A stretch of DNA of 36,123 bases from Clostridia bacterium. GTDB lineage: Bacteria; Bacillota; DUOV01; Zhaonellaceae. Below are positions 10,320-19,541 of the stretch, piece after piece. The position numbers were made by a program, and so were the translations under genes. The DNA is taken from assembly GCA_012838615.1 (NCBI GenBank), contig DUOV01000184.1:1-36123 (forward strand), in the 5' to 3' direction. Every line of letters starts with the position of its first letter. The first letter of the stretch is position 1. The notes below the pieces were generated by a model. The model saw only the letters and a program-made list of their open reading frames with translations, was not told where the DNA came from and made no database searches.

Positions 10320-11639
10320 TCACTCTTTTTTTATTTTGTGCAGTTTTTGTTTAATATATCGTTCTTCCCCGTTCTCAGTAGGTATATAGTATTGTTGATT
10401 TCTTAAATTTTCTGGTAGATATGCCTGATTAACATAGTTTCCCGGGTAATCATGAGGATATAAGTAACCTGAACCATGCCCAAGATTTGAAGCTCCGTCG
10501 TAGTGGGCGTCTTTAAGATGAATTGGAACTTCACCTATTGATTTTTCCTTAATATCTTTTACTGCCTTATCAATGGCTTTAATTACCGCATTGCTTTTTG
10601 GGGCACAGGCTAAGTAAATACATGCTTCCGCCAAAGGTAGTCTGGCTTCTGGCATCCCGACATACTCTAATGCTTGAGCTGCTGCCACAGCAATACTTAA
10701 AGCTTTTGGATCTGCTAGACCAATATCTTCTGCAGCGAGAATAATCATTCTTCGTGCAATAAATCTAGGGTTTTCCCCAGCTTCTAACATTCTAGCCAGC
10801 CAATGAATGCTAGCATCAGGATCAGAACCTCGAATACTCTTTATAAAAGCTGAGATTACATCATAATGTTGATCCCCAGTTTTATCATATGTAATGGCTT
10901 TTTGTTGAATTGACTGCTCAGCAACTTCAAGACTAATGTTGATTGTCCCGTCGGAGTTGGGTGAAGTAGTAGTAACAGCTAATTCCAAGGCGTTAAGAAC
11001 TCTTCTGGCATCGCCAGCCGATTTTTCAATAATATGTTGTTTAGCTTCGGAACTCAACTCAATTTTTAAATTACCAAACCCTTTTTCTTTATCAGTTAAT
11101 GCCTTATTTATGATGCTTTCTAGCTCATTAGGCTGTAATTTTTCCAATCTGAATATTTGAGAACGAGAGAGTAAAGCTTTGTTAACTTCAAAATATGGGT
11201 TTTCCGTAGTAGCTCCAATTAATGTAATCAACCCTTCTTCCACATAGGGTAATAGAGCATCTTGTTGAGTCTTGTTAAAGCGATGAATTTCATCAATAAA
11301 TAATATTGTCCTTTTGGCATACATGCCTAATCGTTCTTTTGCCTCACTTATAACTTGCCTAATATCATTTATTCCTGCTGTAACCGCGTTAAGTCGTATA
11401 AATTCTGCTTTAGTATGATAAGCAATAACTTGGGCTAAAGCCGTTTTTCCAACTCCAGGAGGACCATAAAAAATTATAGATGTAATTTTATCTGCCTCTA
11501 TAGCTCTTCTTAAAAGCTTACCAGGGCCGACAATATGAGATTGCCCGACATAATCTTCAAGACGTTCTGGTCGCATCCTTCTGGCCAGAGGTGCACTATT
11601 CTTTTGCTGCTGAAGTCTACCATATTCAAATAAATCCAT
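10320..11639 (-). CDS. rarA: Replication-associated recombination protein A (RarA/MgsA)
   Basis: An AAA+ ATPase of the clamp-loader group that acts at stalled replication forks. 439 residues. Walker A is GPPGVGKTALA (about residue 59), Walker B is [10 protein letters not shown] (about 113), and sensor 1 is IGATTENP. The C-terminal tetramerisation region includes SDPDASIHWLARMLEAGE and the conserved PHDYPGNYVNQAYLP. AGGAG precedes the ATG. Its 114-nt upstream gap holds a structured repeat (11672-11717) also found ahead of recJ. The iscR promoter lies immediately downstream, and no clear terminator was seen after rarA. Confidence 0.96.
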   Translation of the reverse strand: MDLFEYGRLQQQKNSAPLARRMRPERLEDYVGQSHIVGPGKLLRRAIEADKITSIIFYGPPGVGKTALAQVIAYHTKAEFIRLNAVTAGINDIRQVISEAKERLGMYAKRTILFIDEIHRFNKTQQDALLPYVEEGLITLIGATTENPYFEVNKALLSRSQIFRLEKLQPNELESIINKALTDKEKGFGNLKIELSSEAKQHIIEKSAGDARRVLNALELAVTTTSPNSDGTINISLEVAEQSIQQKAITYDKTGDQHYDVISAFIKSIRGSDPDASIHWLARMLEAGENPRFIARRMIILAAEDIGLADPKALSIAVAAAQALEYVGMPEARLPLAEACIYLACAPKSNAVIKAIDKAVKDIKEKSIGEVPIHLKDAHYDGASNLGHGSGYLYPHDYPGNYVNQAYLPENLRNQQYYIPTENGEERYIKQKLHKIKKE

Positions 11640-11671
11640 TTTACTACGCTCCTATTTTCACATAAAGAAAA

Positions 11672-11717
11672 TTTGGCTTACACCAAGTCTTGGGGACGAA
11701 GGCGAAAGCCTAAAGTT
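11672..11717. repeat. Structured dispersed element, copy 1 (rarA leader)
   Basis: 46 nt sharing about 35 positions with 22430-22474. It contains two hairpins around an invariant GGACGAA. One is an imperfect stem TTGG/CCAA. The other is AGGC-GAAA-GCCT. The plus-strand second hairpin has a GAAA tetraloop; the minus-strand first hairpin has a GTAA loop followed by a T-rich stretch. The transcribed strand is therefore uncertain. It lies about 33 nt upstream of the rarA start. Confidence 0.65.
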
Positions 11718-11720
11718 AAA

Positions 11721-11740
11721 GCGGTTAGCATTCTAACCGC
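11721..11740 (-). terminator. Probable weak terminator of csoR
   Basis: An 8-bp stem GCGGTTAG/CTAACCGC with a 4-nt loop lies 12 nt after the csoR stop. The trailing minus-strand sequence TTTAACTTTA is only moderately T-rich, so termination may be partial. Confidence 0.55.
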
Positions 11741-11752
11741 CAGCAACTCAAA

Positions 11753-12028
11753 CTATTTAATAAATTTTTTTAACACTTCAATAAGTTCAGATACCATTTC
11801 TTCTTGTTTCCCGTTTTCCATAGCTTGGCGTAAACACTCTCTACTATGATTTTCTAGAATAATTAAGCCAACTTTATCAAGTGCTGCTCTAACGGCAGCA
11901 ATTTGGATCAGAATGTCAACACAATATTTTTCCTCATCAATCATTCGTTGTATGCCTTTTACCTGGCCAGCTATTTTTTTCAGCCTCAATTGAATATTAT
12001 CTTTTCTGTTTAATTCAGAAGAATCCAT
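11753..12028 (-). CDS. csoR: CsoR-type Cu(I)-sensing repressor (DUF156)
   Basis: 91 residues, all-helical CsoR/RcnR family. The Cu(I) ligand set is complete and sits at the classical numbers: Cys36 (KYCVDIL), His61 and Cys65 (ENHSRECL). This favours copper sensing over Ni/Co (RcnR) or formaldehyde (FrmR) sensing. The start is ATG at 12028 with AAGGTGGG upstream; a longer in-frame ATG at 12082 falls inside the promoter and is rejected. It has its own promoter and no copper pump or chaperone gene beside it, so its targets are probably elsewhere. Confidence 0.92.
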   Translation of the reverse strand: MDSSELNRKDNIQLRLKKIAGQVKGIQRMIDEEKYCVDILIQIAAVRAALDKVGLIILENHSRECLRQAMENGKQEEMVSELIEVLKKFIK

Positions 12029-12058
12029 GTAATATCCCACCTTAGCTAAACTAAATGT

Positions 12059-12087
12059 ATTATACTTTAATAACAATACCAAATCAA
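12059..12087 (-). promoter_or_regulatory. csoR promoter
   Basis: Minus-strand -35 TTGATT (12087-12082), 17-nt spacer, -10 TATAAT (12064-12059). The predicted transcript starts about 25 nt before the csoR ATG. No GC-rich CsoR operator is evident in it. Confidence 0.8.
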
Positions 12088-12165
12088 TTTGTTATATAGA
12101 ATATGTTTCCATTTCGAAAAAGCTTTATTTCCATTGAGGGTAGTACATCAAATCTTTATGCCATA

Positions 12166-12217
12166 TTAGGCCAAAAAAGATAGCAGAAGTCTAAATCTAC
12201 TATCTTTTTTGGCCTAA
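12166..12217. terminator. Bidirectional terminator between aspS and csoR
   Basis: An 18-bp perfect stem (12166-12183 with 12200-12217) whose GATAG...CTATC core is followed by TTTTTT on both strands. It ends the hisS-aspS operon; the rest of the 210-nt gap holds the csoR promoter. Confidence 0.9.
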
Positions 12218-12238
12218 GTTTTTAACAATTTCAGCTAT

Positions 12239-14050
12239 TCAATTGACGTCAGAACTTTTTTTAGTAACAATATCTAACTTGATGTGCAATTCCTTTAACT
12301 GCTTAGGTTCTACGGGAGAAGGAGCTTGTGTCATAAGATCAGATGCACTTTGTGTTTTAGGGAACGCTATCACATCCCTGATGGTGTCTTTTCTAGCCAT
12401 CAGCATGATCATTCTATCTAAACCAAAGGCTATTCCACCGTGAGGAGGAGTTCCATACTCAAAGGCTTCTAACAAGTATCCAAACTTTTCTAAAGACTGT
12501 TCTTTGGTTAAGCCCAGCAGTTTAAACATTTTCTCTTGAATAGAACGGTTGTGAATTCTTATACTCCCTCCGCCCAATTCCACACCATTTAGTACTAAAT
12601 CGTAAGCTTGAGCTCTTACTCTATCAGGTTCCGATTCAAGTAAATCTAAATCAGCTTCTAAAGGAGCAGTAAAGGGATGGTGAATAGCCACATACCGTTT
12701 TTCTTCAGGGTCCCACTCTAGAAGGGGAAAATCAATTATCCAAGAAAAATTGAATTCTTCTGGATTAATTAGATTAAGTCTTTTACCAAACTCTAAGCGT
12801 AAATGACCTAGAACAGTTGCTACTACTGAAGGTGAATCAGCTACAAATAACAATAGATCGCCTTGTTTTCCACCCATTTTTTTAATTATATTATTCAGTT
12901 CTTCTTCCGTTAAGAATTTAGCAATTGGAGACTTAAGACCCTCATCTGTTAAGGCTATCCATGCTAACCCCTTTGATCCGCAAGAAATAGCGAGTTTCGT
13001 TAAATCATCAATTTGCCTCCGAGGATAATTACCACAACCTTCGGCATTGATACCTTTAACTTTTCCACCTGTAGCCAAAGCAGATTGGAAAACTTTAAAA
13101 TTGCAACTTTTTACTAAATCAGATATATCTACTAACTCCATTTTGAAACGCAGATCTGGTTTATCCGAACCAAAACGTTCCATGGCTTCGTAGTAAGTCA
13201 AACGAGGGAATGGGATAGACAAATCTAAATTTAAGGTTTCTTTAAAAATATATTGCATCATTTCTTCTACTAATGTAATAATAGTTTCTCTGTCTGAAAA
13301 GGAGATTTCCATGTCTAATTGGGTAAATTCTGGTTGACGATCAGCTCTTAAATCCTCATCCCTAAAGCATCTTGCAATCTGAAAATAACGATCCATACCA
13401 GCAACCATTAAAATTTGCTTGAATAACTGGGGAGATTGAGGCAAAGCATAAAATTCTCCCGGGTTAACCCTGCTAGGTACCAAATAGTCACGTGCTCCCT
13501 CCGGAGAGCTTTTTGTTAACATTGGAGTCTCGATTTCTAAAAAATTGTGTTTATCTAGAAAATCTCGTATTGCCTTAGTGGTTTTGTGACGTAATATTAA
13601 GGATTTTTGCATTTCGGTACGCCTTAAATCCAAGTAACGGTATTTAAGTCTAATTGTCTCGTCAACTTCTACATCATCGCTAATATAAAATGGTGGTGTT
13701 TTGGCTTTATTTAAGATTTTTAAATCAGTAGCATAAATTTCTATTTCGCCTGTGGTTAAATTAGGATTAATAGTTCCAGAAGGTCTGGCTGTCACTTTTC
13801 CTTTTACTGCTAAAACATATTCATTTCTAACTTCTTCGGCTTTAGAAAAGGCTTGTCCGGCAAGGTCAGGGTTAAATACAATTTGAACTATACCATAACG
13901 ATCTCTTAGGTCAATAAATATTAACCCGCCATGATCTCTTCTTCTATGGACCCATCCCATTAATACAACTTCTTCATCTAGATTTTGAAGGCTTAGCTTT
14001 CCGCAAAGATGAGTGCGTTTTAAACCCGCCATTGATTCAACTTCTGCCAT
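12239..14050 (-). CDS. aspS: Aspartyl-tRNA synthetase (bacterial type)
   Basis: A cytosolic class IIb enzyme charging tRNA-Asp. 603 residues, the normal bacterial length including the GAD insertion. The N-terminal OB-fold anticodon domain has [19 protein letters not shown]. Motif 2 is near [18 protein letters not shown] and motif 3 is [12 protein letters not shown] near residue 540. Start ATG at 14050 has AGGGGG about 11 nt upstream; a second ATG six codons later lacks a ribosome-binding site. It is the second gene of the hisS-aspS operon (16-nt gap), whose T-box leader senses tRNA-Asp. Whether it also makes Asp-tRNA-Asn cannot be told from what is visible. Confidence 0.97.
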   Translation of the reverse strand: MAEVESMAGLKRTHLCGKLSLQNLDEEVVLMGWVHRRRDHGGLIFIDLRDRYGIVQIVFNPDLAGQAFSKAEEVRNEYVLAVKGKVTARPSGTINPNLTTGEIEIYATDLKILNKAKTPPFYISDDVEVDETIRLKYRYLDLRRTEMQKSLILRHKTTKAIRDFLDKHNFLEIETPMLTKSSPEGARDYLVPSRVNPGEFYALPQSPQLFKQILMVAGMDRYFQIARCFRDEDLRADRQPEFTQLDMEISFSDRETIITLVEEMMQYIFKETLNLDLSIPFPRLTYYEAMERFGSDKPDLRFKMELVDISDLVKSCNFKVFQSALATGGKVKGINAEGCGNYPRRQIDDLTKLAISCGSKGLAWIALTDEGLKSPIAKFLTEEELNNIIKKMGGKQGDLLLFVADSPSVVATVLGHLRLEFGKRLNLINPEEFNFSWIIDFPLLEWDPEEKRYVAIHHPFTAPLEADLDLLESEPDRVRAQAYDLVLNGVELGGGSIRIHNRSIQEKMFKLLGLTKEQSLEKFGYLLEAFEYGTPPHGGIAFGLDRMIMLMARKDTIRDVIAFPKTQSASDLMTQAPSPVEPKQLKELHIKLDIVTKKSSDVN

Positions 14051-14066
14051 AATAAAAATATCCCCC

Positions 14067-15332
14067 TTAAAAATTTGTCTCTTTTTTAATATAACTTACG
14101 AACTCAGCTAATTGCACTTGGGTTTGTTCACCTGTTTCCATTTTTTTGACGGTAATAGAACCGGTAGCTAATTCGTCTTGCCCTAAAACAAGGACATGTG
14201 ATACCCCTAACTTATCAGCGTATTTGAGTTGGGATTTAAGACTGCGTCCCATATAATCTTTTTCAGCTGAAAGGCCTTCACTACGTAGTATCTGAAGGAT
14301 TTTAAAGGCTTCTAAATCAAGACTGGAATCAACTGTTGCCACAAAAACATCTTGTTCAAATTTAGTATCTTTTAACAAACCTTGTTGTTCCATAGTTAAT
14401 ATTACTCTTTCTAAACCCATTGCAAAGCCTATACCTGGAGTATCACTTCCCCCGCATTCTTTAACTAATCGATCGTAACGACCTCCTCCGCCAATTGAAC
14501 TTTGTGCTCCAATATCCTCTACCATTATTTCAAAGGCCGTTTTAGTATAATAATCTAATCCCCTTACTAATTTTTTATCTACAATATACTCAATATTAAT
14601 TTCTTTTAAGTATTTTTGAACTTGTTCAAAATGTTCCCTGCAGTCATCACATAAACAATCAGTTATAGCTGGGGCAGCACTTATTAGTTTCTGGCAAGTA
14701 TCATTTTTACAGTCAAAAATTCGCAGAGGATTTTTTTCGTATCTCCCTTGACAAGTTGGACAAAGATTTGTATATTGCTCCTTTAAATGCTCCAGTAATT
14801 TTTCTTTGTGAGCAGGTCTACACTTAGAACAGCCAACACTATTTAAATGCAATTCTAGACCACTAATATTAAGGCGTTTATAGTAATCCATTGCTAGAGC
14901 AATAACTTCAGCATCAATACTAGGGTCATGGGAGCTAAAAACTTCTACACCAAATTGGTGAAACTGTCTAAATCTACCTGCCTGAGGTCGACCATACCTA
15001 AACATGGGACCTATATAATAAAGTTTTGTTGGTTGGGGTTCGGCGTAAAATTTGTTTTCCAAAAATGCACGAACCGTAGGTGCAGTCCCTTCAGGGCGCA
15101 AAGTTATATTACGCTTGCCACGATCTAAAAAGCTATACATTTCCTTTTCAACAATATCTGTTGTTTCCCCAACACCTCTAGCAAACAACTCCGTATGTTC
15201 AAAAATCGGAGTGCGAATCTCCCGAAAACCGTATTGTTGGCATATTTCATGAATAACATCTTCGAGTTTACGCCAGTATTCGACTTTCCCTGGGAGAATA
15301 TCATTAGTTCCCCTTGGTCTAGTAGCCAACAT
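14067..15332 (-). CDS. hisS: Histidyl-tRNA synthetase
   Basis: A class IIa enzyme charging tRNA-His. 421 residues. Motif 2 region [16 protein letters not shown], the histidine-specific [15 protein letters not shown] and [15 protein letters not shown], motif 3 [13 protein letters not shown], and a C-terminal anticodon-binding domain (about 325-415). AGGAGG precedes the ATG. A cysteine-rich stretch ([23 protein letters not shown] at about 165-235) forms an apparent zinc-binding insertion, seen in some Firmicute HisRS. It is the first gene after the T-box leader. Confidence 0.97.
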   Translation of the reverse strand: MLATRPRGTNDILPGKVEYWRKLEDVIHEICQQYGFREIRTPIFEHTELFARGVGETTDIVEKEMYSFLDRGKRNITLRPEGTAPTVRAFLENKFYAEPQPTKLYYIGPMFRYGRPQAGRFRQFHQFGVEVFSSHDPSIDAEVIALAMDYYKRLNISGLELHLNSVGCSKCRPAHKEKLLEHLKEQYTNLCPTCQGRYEKNPLRIFDCKNDTCQKLISAAPAITDCLCDDCREHFEQVQKYLKEINIEYIVDKKLVRGLDYYTKTAFEIMVEDIGAQSSIGGGGRYDRLVKECGGSDTPGIGFAMGLERVILTMEQQGLLKDTKFEQDVFVATVDSSLDLEAFKILQILRSEGLSAEKDYMGRSLKSQLKYADKLGVSHVLVLGQDELATGSITVKKMETGEQTQVQLAEFVSYIKKETNF

Positions 15333-15410
15333 TAAATCCTACCTCCTACTATTACTTCCTTTTAAAAATAGCTTAACTTATCTTACCTTAATAATTGCTC
15401 TACTATATGA

Positions 15411-15683
15411 TAACAAAAATCTCTCGCCACTATAAAATAATTATAGGGACGAGAGAAAATTCCCGCGGTGCCACCCTGCTTGAATACTATTAGTATTCCA
15501 CTTGCAAGTGATAACGGACACTTTCCGAGTCAGATCTAAGTTAATAACGTTCAACCTGCCGGCTTGCAGGTGTCTTTTGCAAAACCTTGTTTGAGAAGAG
15601 CTCTCAGTCTTGTCTCTTCCTCCCTGTCAACAGCTATTTTGCTACTTTTCCTGCTCATCGCCATTAACATATTAAAATTAGCT
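15411..15683 (-). promoter_or_regulatory. T-box leader of hisS-aspS, Asp specifier GAC
   Basis: The conserved T-box AGGGTGGCACCGCGGG is at 15477-15462 and is followed by a terminator hairpin CTCTCG/CGAGAG (15421-15456) with TTTTTG. Stem I is anchored by GCAGG (15654-15650) with CCTGC (15570-15566) and GCAAAA with TTTTGC; the loop between shows AGTA on the 5' side and the specifier GAC (15574-15572) followed by A on the 3' side. The UGGN bulge reads UGGC, pairing with a G discriminator, which fits tRNA-Asp and not bacterial tRNA-His (C73). The leader senses uncharged tRNA-Asp. A CAC (His) codon overlaps the specifier by one base. Confidence 0.9.
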
Positions 15684-15689
15684 TTAATT

Positions 15690-15718
15690 ATTCTACTTAA
15701 TTTTAAATATGTTGTCAA
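15690..15718 (-). promoter_or_regulatory. Promoter of hisS-aspS T-box transcript
   Basis: Minus-strand -35 TTGACA (15718-15713), 17-nt spacer, -10 TAGAAT (15695-15690). It sits just after the stop codon of the metallohydrolase gene, with no terminator in between. Confidence 0.85.
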
Positions 15719-15729
15719 ATCAGCAAAAG

Positions 15730-16353
15730 CTAGCTGAGAAAACTGTTAGTTTCTTTTTCTTTTTGCAAAGTAGAACTAGGACCATGTCCTGGGTAGACAA
15801 GCAAATTGTTTGGTAGTGGGAGTAACTTTTCTTTGATTGAACGAATAATTAAGTCATAAGAGCCTCCAGGCAAATCTGTCCTACCGATGGAACCGGCAAA
15901 CAAAGTATCACCTGTCAAGATAAAATTTTCGCCCAGAAGACATATACTACCAGGGGTATGGCCGGGGGTGTGGATAACATTTAAATTAATGCTATTTCCA
16001 ATCTTTATTAAATACCCCTCCGACAAGAGTTGATCAGCTGCAGGTCCTATTATCGGCTCCTGGGAATAATTGGATAGATTTTGTTTAGGCTCCAAGAGAA
16101 ATTTTTCATCAGCTCCATGAATAAGTATTTGAGCTCCTGTCGACTTTTTCACTTCTTTATTAGCGCCTATATGATCGCTGTGCCCGTGAGTATTAATAAT
16201 ATATTTGATCTTTAAATTTTCTTCCTCAATAATCGTAAGTATATAATCAGCTTCATCCCCTGGATCTACTACAGCTCCTTCTAGAGTTTCAGAACAACCA
16301 AGAATATAGCAGTTTGTAGCTAACCGCCCTACTTTAATAGATTTAAATATCAT
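15730..16353 (-). CDS. Metallo-beta-lactamase-fold hydrolase (glyoxalase II-like)
   Basis: 207 residues. The dinuclear metal motif NTHGHSDHIG (about residues 54-63), HTPGHTPGS (about 129), the aspartate in LTGDTLF (about 149) and PGHGP (about 189) are all present. It matches the short YqgX-like group often called hydroxyacylglutathione hydrolase, but it lacks the long C-terminal domain of true glyoxalase II, so a general thioester hydrolase role is safer. GGGGGTC precedes the ATG. It closes the recJ-apt-relA-dtd cluster, an arrangement common in clostridia. Confidence 0.92.
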   Translation of the reverse strand: MIFKSIKVGRLATNCYILGCSETLEGAVVDPGDEADYILTIIEEENLKIKYIINTHGHSDHIGANKEVKKSTGAQILIHGADEKFLLEPKQNLSNYSQEPIIGPAADQLLSEGYLIKIGNSINLNVIHTPGHTPGSICLLGENFILTGDTLFAGSIGRTDLPGGSYDLIIRSIKEKLLPLPNNLLVYPGHGPSSTLQKEKETNSFLS

Positions 16354-16372
16354 TAACTGACCCCCATTCTTA

Positions 16373-16822
16373 TTAAAACAACTTTTTACTATCTAATAGT
16401 ACTGTTACAGGACCATCATTTGCAATTTCTACTAGCATATCTGTTTGAAATTGACCTGTTGCCACATTCAAACCTAGTTTTTTTAATTGCTGCACAAAAC
16501 TATTGTACAATTCATCTGCTTTTTCCGGTCTAGCTGCTTGTATAAAACTTGGTCTTCTGCCATTCCGGCAATCTCCAAGTAATGTAAACTGGGAAACAAC
16601 TAAAATACTACCACCTACATCAAGGATAGACAAATTCATTTTACCTTCATTATCAGGAAAAACTCGCAAATTAGCCACTTTGTCAGCTAAATATGACGCA
16701 TCTTTTTCCGTATCATCTACCGATACACCAAGAAGAACGACAAAGCCTTTTCCAATTTCCCCCACAACTCGTTCTTCAACTAAAACTCGACCTTTGGCAA
16801 CTCTTTGTACCACAGCTCGCAC
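16373..16822 (-). CDS. dtd: D-aminoacyl-tRNA deacylase
   Basis: Removes D-amino acids (and glycine from tRNA-Ala) from mischarged tRNA. 149 residues, standard. The active-site motifs SQFTLLGD (about residues 77-84) and NDGPVTV (about 137) are both intact. The start is GTG at 16822 with GGGGG upstream, and the N-terminus MRAVVQRV is typical. It follows relA by 15 nt, the usual relA-dtd pairing of Firmicutes. Confidence 0.96.
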   Translation of the reverse strand: MRAVVQRVAKGRVLVEERVVGEIGKGFVVLLGVSVDDTEKDASYLADKVANLRVFPDNEGKMNLSILDVGGSILVVSQFTLLGDCRNGRRPSFIQAARPEKADELYNSFVQQLKKLGLNVATGQFQTDMLVEIANDGPVTVLLDSKKLF

Positions 16823-16837
16823 TTTAAAACCCCCTAT

Positions 16838-19003
16838 TCAATGGCTAGTAGGCGTAACTCTCTTAACTTCTAAAACATCCTTAACTTTTTTTATTTTTTC
16901 ATTGATATATTGTAAATGTTCAATGCTTTTGATTTCAATTTTTAAATCAACTACAGCCTGGCCGTTTTTGGTCGCTCTTGCGTTCACAGCATTAATAATG
17001 GTCTTAGTGTCAGTTAGGGTTCGGATTATATCCATAGCCAGCTGAGATCTATCCATGGCAATTATTTCTATTTGAACCTGATAGACAGCCTGTTCCTCTT
17101 CATCCCAGGCCACCTCGATTATCCTTTCAAACTCATCGTTTAAATGATGCACAATGTTAGGACAATCCTTTCGATGGACAGAAACTCCTCTGCCTCTTGT
17201 AATATAACCAATTATTTCATCCCCCGGTAAAGGATTGCAGCACCTAGAAAGTCTGATCATAACATTGTCCAGACCTTTTACCCGAACACCTTGGGAAGGT
17301 TTACCAAATCCTACCCAGGGTCTAACATTTATAGCAATTGAATCTGGTTCCTTAGCATCCTTCGGGATAGCTTTTTCTTTCAACTTGGCAACTATTTGAA
17401 GTGGAGTAAAAAACCCTCCTTCACCAAGTAAAGCATATAAGTCATCAGCTGTTGTTAAGTTGTATTTTTTCGCTATTTCGGTCACATATTGATTTTTTAA
17501 ATATTCAACATCTAAATTTTGTTTTTTTGCCTCTTTTTCGAGTAAATCTTTACCTTTTTGAATATTTTCTTCGCGATGTACTTTTTTAAACCATTGCCGA
17601 ATCCTATTTTTTGCTTGGGAAGTTGTAACCATCTTGAGCCAATCTCTACTGGGGCCGCTAGTTTTAGAAGTAAGTATTTCCACTATATCACCAGTATTTA
17701 GGCTATAATCAAGTGGTACAATCTTTCCGTTAACCTTAGCTCCTACACAACTATGGCCTACATCTGTATGCACTTTATAGGCAAAATCTATAGGGATTGA
17801 CCCTGCAGGTAGTTCAACAACATCACCTTTAGGTGTGAATACATAAACTCTATCTGAAAAAATGTCTGTTTTAAGTGTGTTTACAAATTCACGGGCATCC
17901 CCTAGTTCACGTTGCCATTCCAACAATTGCCTCATCCAAGATAGTTTTTTATCGAATTCCTTGTCTCCTGCTTTACCTTCCTTGTATTTCCAGTGAGCCG
18001 CAATTCCGTATTCAGAAATTCGATGCATTTCCCAAGTCCTAATTTGAACCTCTAAAGGTTCGCCGCTAGGACCGACAACTGTTGTGTGTAGCGACTGGTA
18101 CATATTTGGCTTTGGCATAGCAATATAATCTTTAAATCGACCGGGGATCGGTTTCCACAAAGTATGGATCACACCTAAAGTACCGTAGCAATCTTTGACT
18201 GTATCTACTATGATCCGTACGGCAATCAAGTCGTATATCTCACTTAATTCTTTGCCTTGCTTGGTCATTTTATTATATATAGAATAAAAATGCTTCGGTC
18301 GGCCTTCGATATTTACTTGTATTCCCAACTCGGTCAACTTTTGGTTTAATATTTCTATCACGTGATTTATATATTCTTCTCGCTCTTGCCTTTTCATAGA
18401 AATGTTTTCTACAAGTTCATAATACTTATCAGGAGCAAGATAAAGTAATGCTAAGTCCTCTAATTCCCATTTTAGTCTAAATATTCCTAACCGGTGAGCA
18501 AGAGGAGCAAATATTTCCAAAGTTTCTGTAGCAATTTCTTTCTGCTTTTCTTCTGCTTGATGTTTTAACGTGCGCATATTATGAAGTCTGTCGGCTAGTT
18601 TAATAAGTATAACTCGTATATCCTTAGCCATAGCCAGAAGCATTTTACGCAAATTTTCTACTTGTTGTTCTTCCTGAGACTTATATTCAATCCTTGAAAT
18701 TTTGGTTACCCCATCTACCAATTTAGCTATTTGTTCGCCAAATAAATTTTCTAATTCTTCTAAAGTTGCAGCTGTATCTTCAACTACATCATGGAGTAAA
18801 CCCGCAGCAATGGTATGAACATCAAGCTGTAACTGGGCTAAAATAAACGCTACAGACAAGGGATGAATGATATAATCTTCACCAGACTTCCGCTTTTGTC
18901 CTTCATGGGCCCTGGAAGCAAAAGCAAAGGCTCGGTTAATTAAATCGAGATCCGCATTTGGATGATAGGATGTAACTTGTTTAATTAAATCTTCCAGGGT
19001 CAT
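16838..19003 (-). CDS. relA: Bifunctional (p)ppGpp synthetase/hydrolase RelA/SpoT (Rel)
   Basis: Makes (p)ppGpp from GTP/GDP and ATP on starved ribosomes and hydrolyses it. 721 residues, full length. The HD hydrolase domain is intact (His33 in SRAHEGQKR, LLHDVVED near 69). The synthetase domain has YDLIAVRIIV and the RFKDYIAMPK loop of bifunctional enzymes (about 290). TGS follows (about 385-450), then the zinc-finger-like CCNPLPGDEIIGY and a C-terminal ACT domain (about 645-721). AGGAGG precedes the ATG. It lies 19 nt after apt, so purine salvage and alarmone metabolism are co-transcribed. Confidence 0.97.
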   Translation of the reverse strand: MTLEDLIKQVTSYHPNADLDLINRAFAFASRAHEGQKRKSGEDYIIHPLSVAFILAQLQLDVHTIAAGLLHDVVEDTAATLEELENLFGEQIAKLVDGVTKISRIEYKSQEEQQVENLRKMLLAMAKDIRVILIKLADRLHNMRTLKHQAEEKQKEIATETLEIFAPLAHRLGIFRLKWELEDLALLYLAPDKYYELVENISMKRQEREEYINHVIEILNQKLTELGIQVNIEGRPKHFYSIYNKMTKQGKELSEIYDLIAVRIIVDTVKDCYGTLGVIHTLWKPIPGRFKDYIAMPKPNMYQSLHTTVVGPSGEPLEVQIRTWEMHRISEYGIAAHWKYKEGKAGDKEFDKKLSWMRQLLEWQRELGDAREFVNTLKTDIFSDRVYVFTPKGDVVELPAGSIPIDFAYKVHTDVGHSCVGAKVNGKIVPLDYSLNTGDIVEILTSKTSGPSRDWLKMVTTSQAKNRIRQWFKKVHREENIQKGKDLLEKEAKKQNLDVEYLKNQYVTEIAKKYNLTTADDLYALLGEGGFFTPLQIVAKLKEKAIPKDAKEPDSIAINVRPWVGFGKPSQGVRVKGLDNVMIRLSRCCNPLPGDEIIGYITRGRGVSVHRKDCPNIVHHLNDEFERIIEVAWDEEEQAVYQVQIEIIAMDRSQLAMDIIRTLTDTKTIINAVNARATKNGQAVVDLKIEIKSIEHLQYINEKIKKVKDVLEVKRVTPTSH

Positions 19004-19022
19004 TTTAACACCTCCTAAAATA

Positions 19023-19541
19023 TTAATAGGGATATTGAATAATTGAAATTACATCATAACCTTCTAGGTTTTTTCTGCCATTTAACTCGTAAAGTTCAAT
19101 TAAAAAAGCTATTACGGATACATTACCTCCACTTTTTTGCACTAGATCGATAGTTGTCGAGATAGTGCCACCAGTAGCTAGTAGATCGTCTATAATAGCA
19201 ACATTTTGTCCCGGTTTAATAGCATCGATATGCATTTCCAATTCGTCGGTACCATATTCAAGTTGGTATTTTCCCTTGTAAGATTCATAGGGAAGTTTTC
19301 CTGGCTTACGAATAGGTACAAAACCAACGCCTAATTCATAGGCTAAAGGCGCACCCAAGATAAAACCTCTAGCTTCCGGGCCAACAATAACGTCAATATT
19401 TTTTCCCCTTAATTTTGATGCTATTTCCTTAATGGCTTGTCTAAATGCTTCTCCATCTGCTAACAATGTGGTAATATCTTTAAAACTGATACCTGGCTTA
19501 GGAAAGTCAGGTATCACCCTGATCTTTGATTTTAAATCCAT
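19023..19541 (-). CDS. apt: Adenine phosphoribosyltransferase
   Basis: Salvages adenine to AMP with PRPP. 172 residues, standard. The N-terminus [21 protein letters not shown] and the PRPP loop [15 protein letters not shown] (about 117-131) are typical, as is [14 protein letters not shown]. The start is ATG at 19541, with GGAGG upstream. The A of this ATG is also the last base of the recJ TAA (TAATG), so translation is probably coupled to recJ. A longer frame starting inside recJ is rejected. Confidence 0.96.
   Translation of the reverse strand: MDLKSKIRVIPDFPKPGISFKDITTLLADGEAFRQAIKEIASKLRGKNIDVIVGPEARGFILGAPLAYELGVGFVPIRKPGKLPYESYKGKYQLEYGTDELEMHIDAIKPGQNVAIIDDLLATGGTISTTIDLVQKSGGNVSVIAFLIELYELNGRKNLEGYDVISIIQYPY

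Noticed and set aside
11672-11717. Known riboswitch such as c-di-GMP or guanidine class
   Set aside because: GGACGAA and the GAAA loop are superficially reminiscent, but the conserved cores of those classes are missing.
16503-17045. 180-codon plus-strand open frame
   Set aside because: Antisense to dtd and relA, both clearly coding; no start signal or domain.
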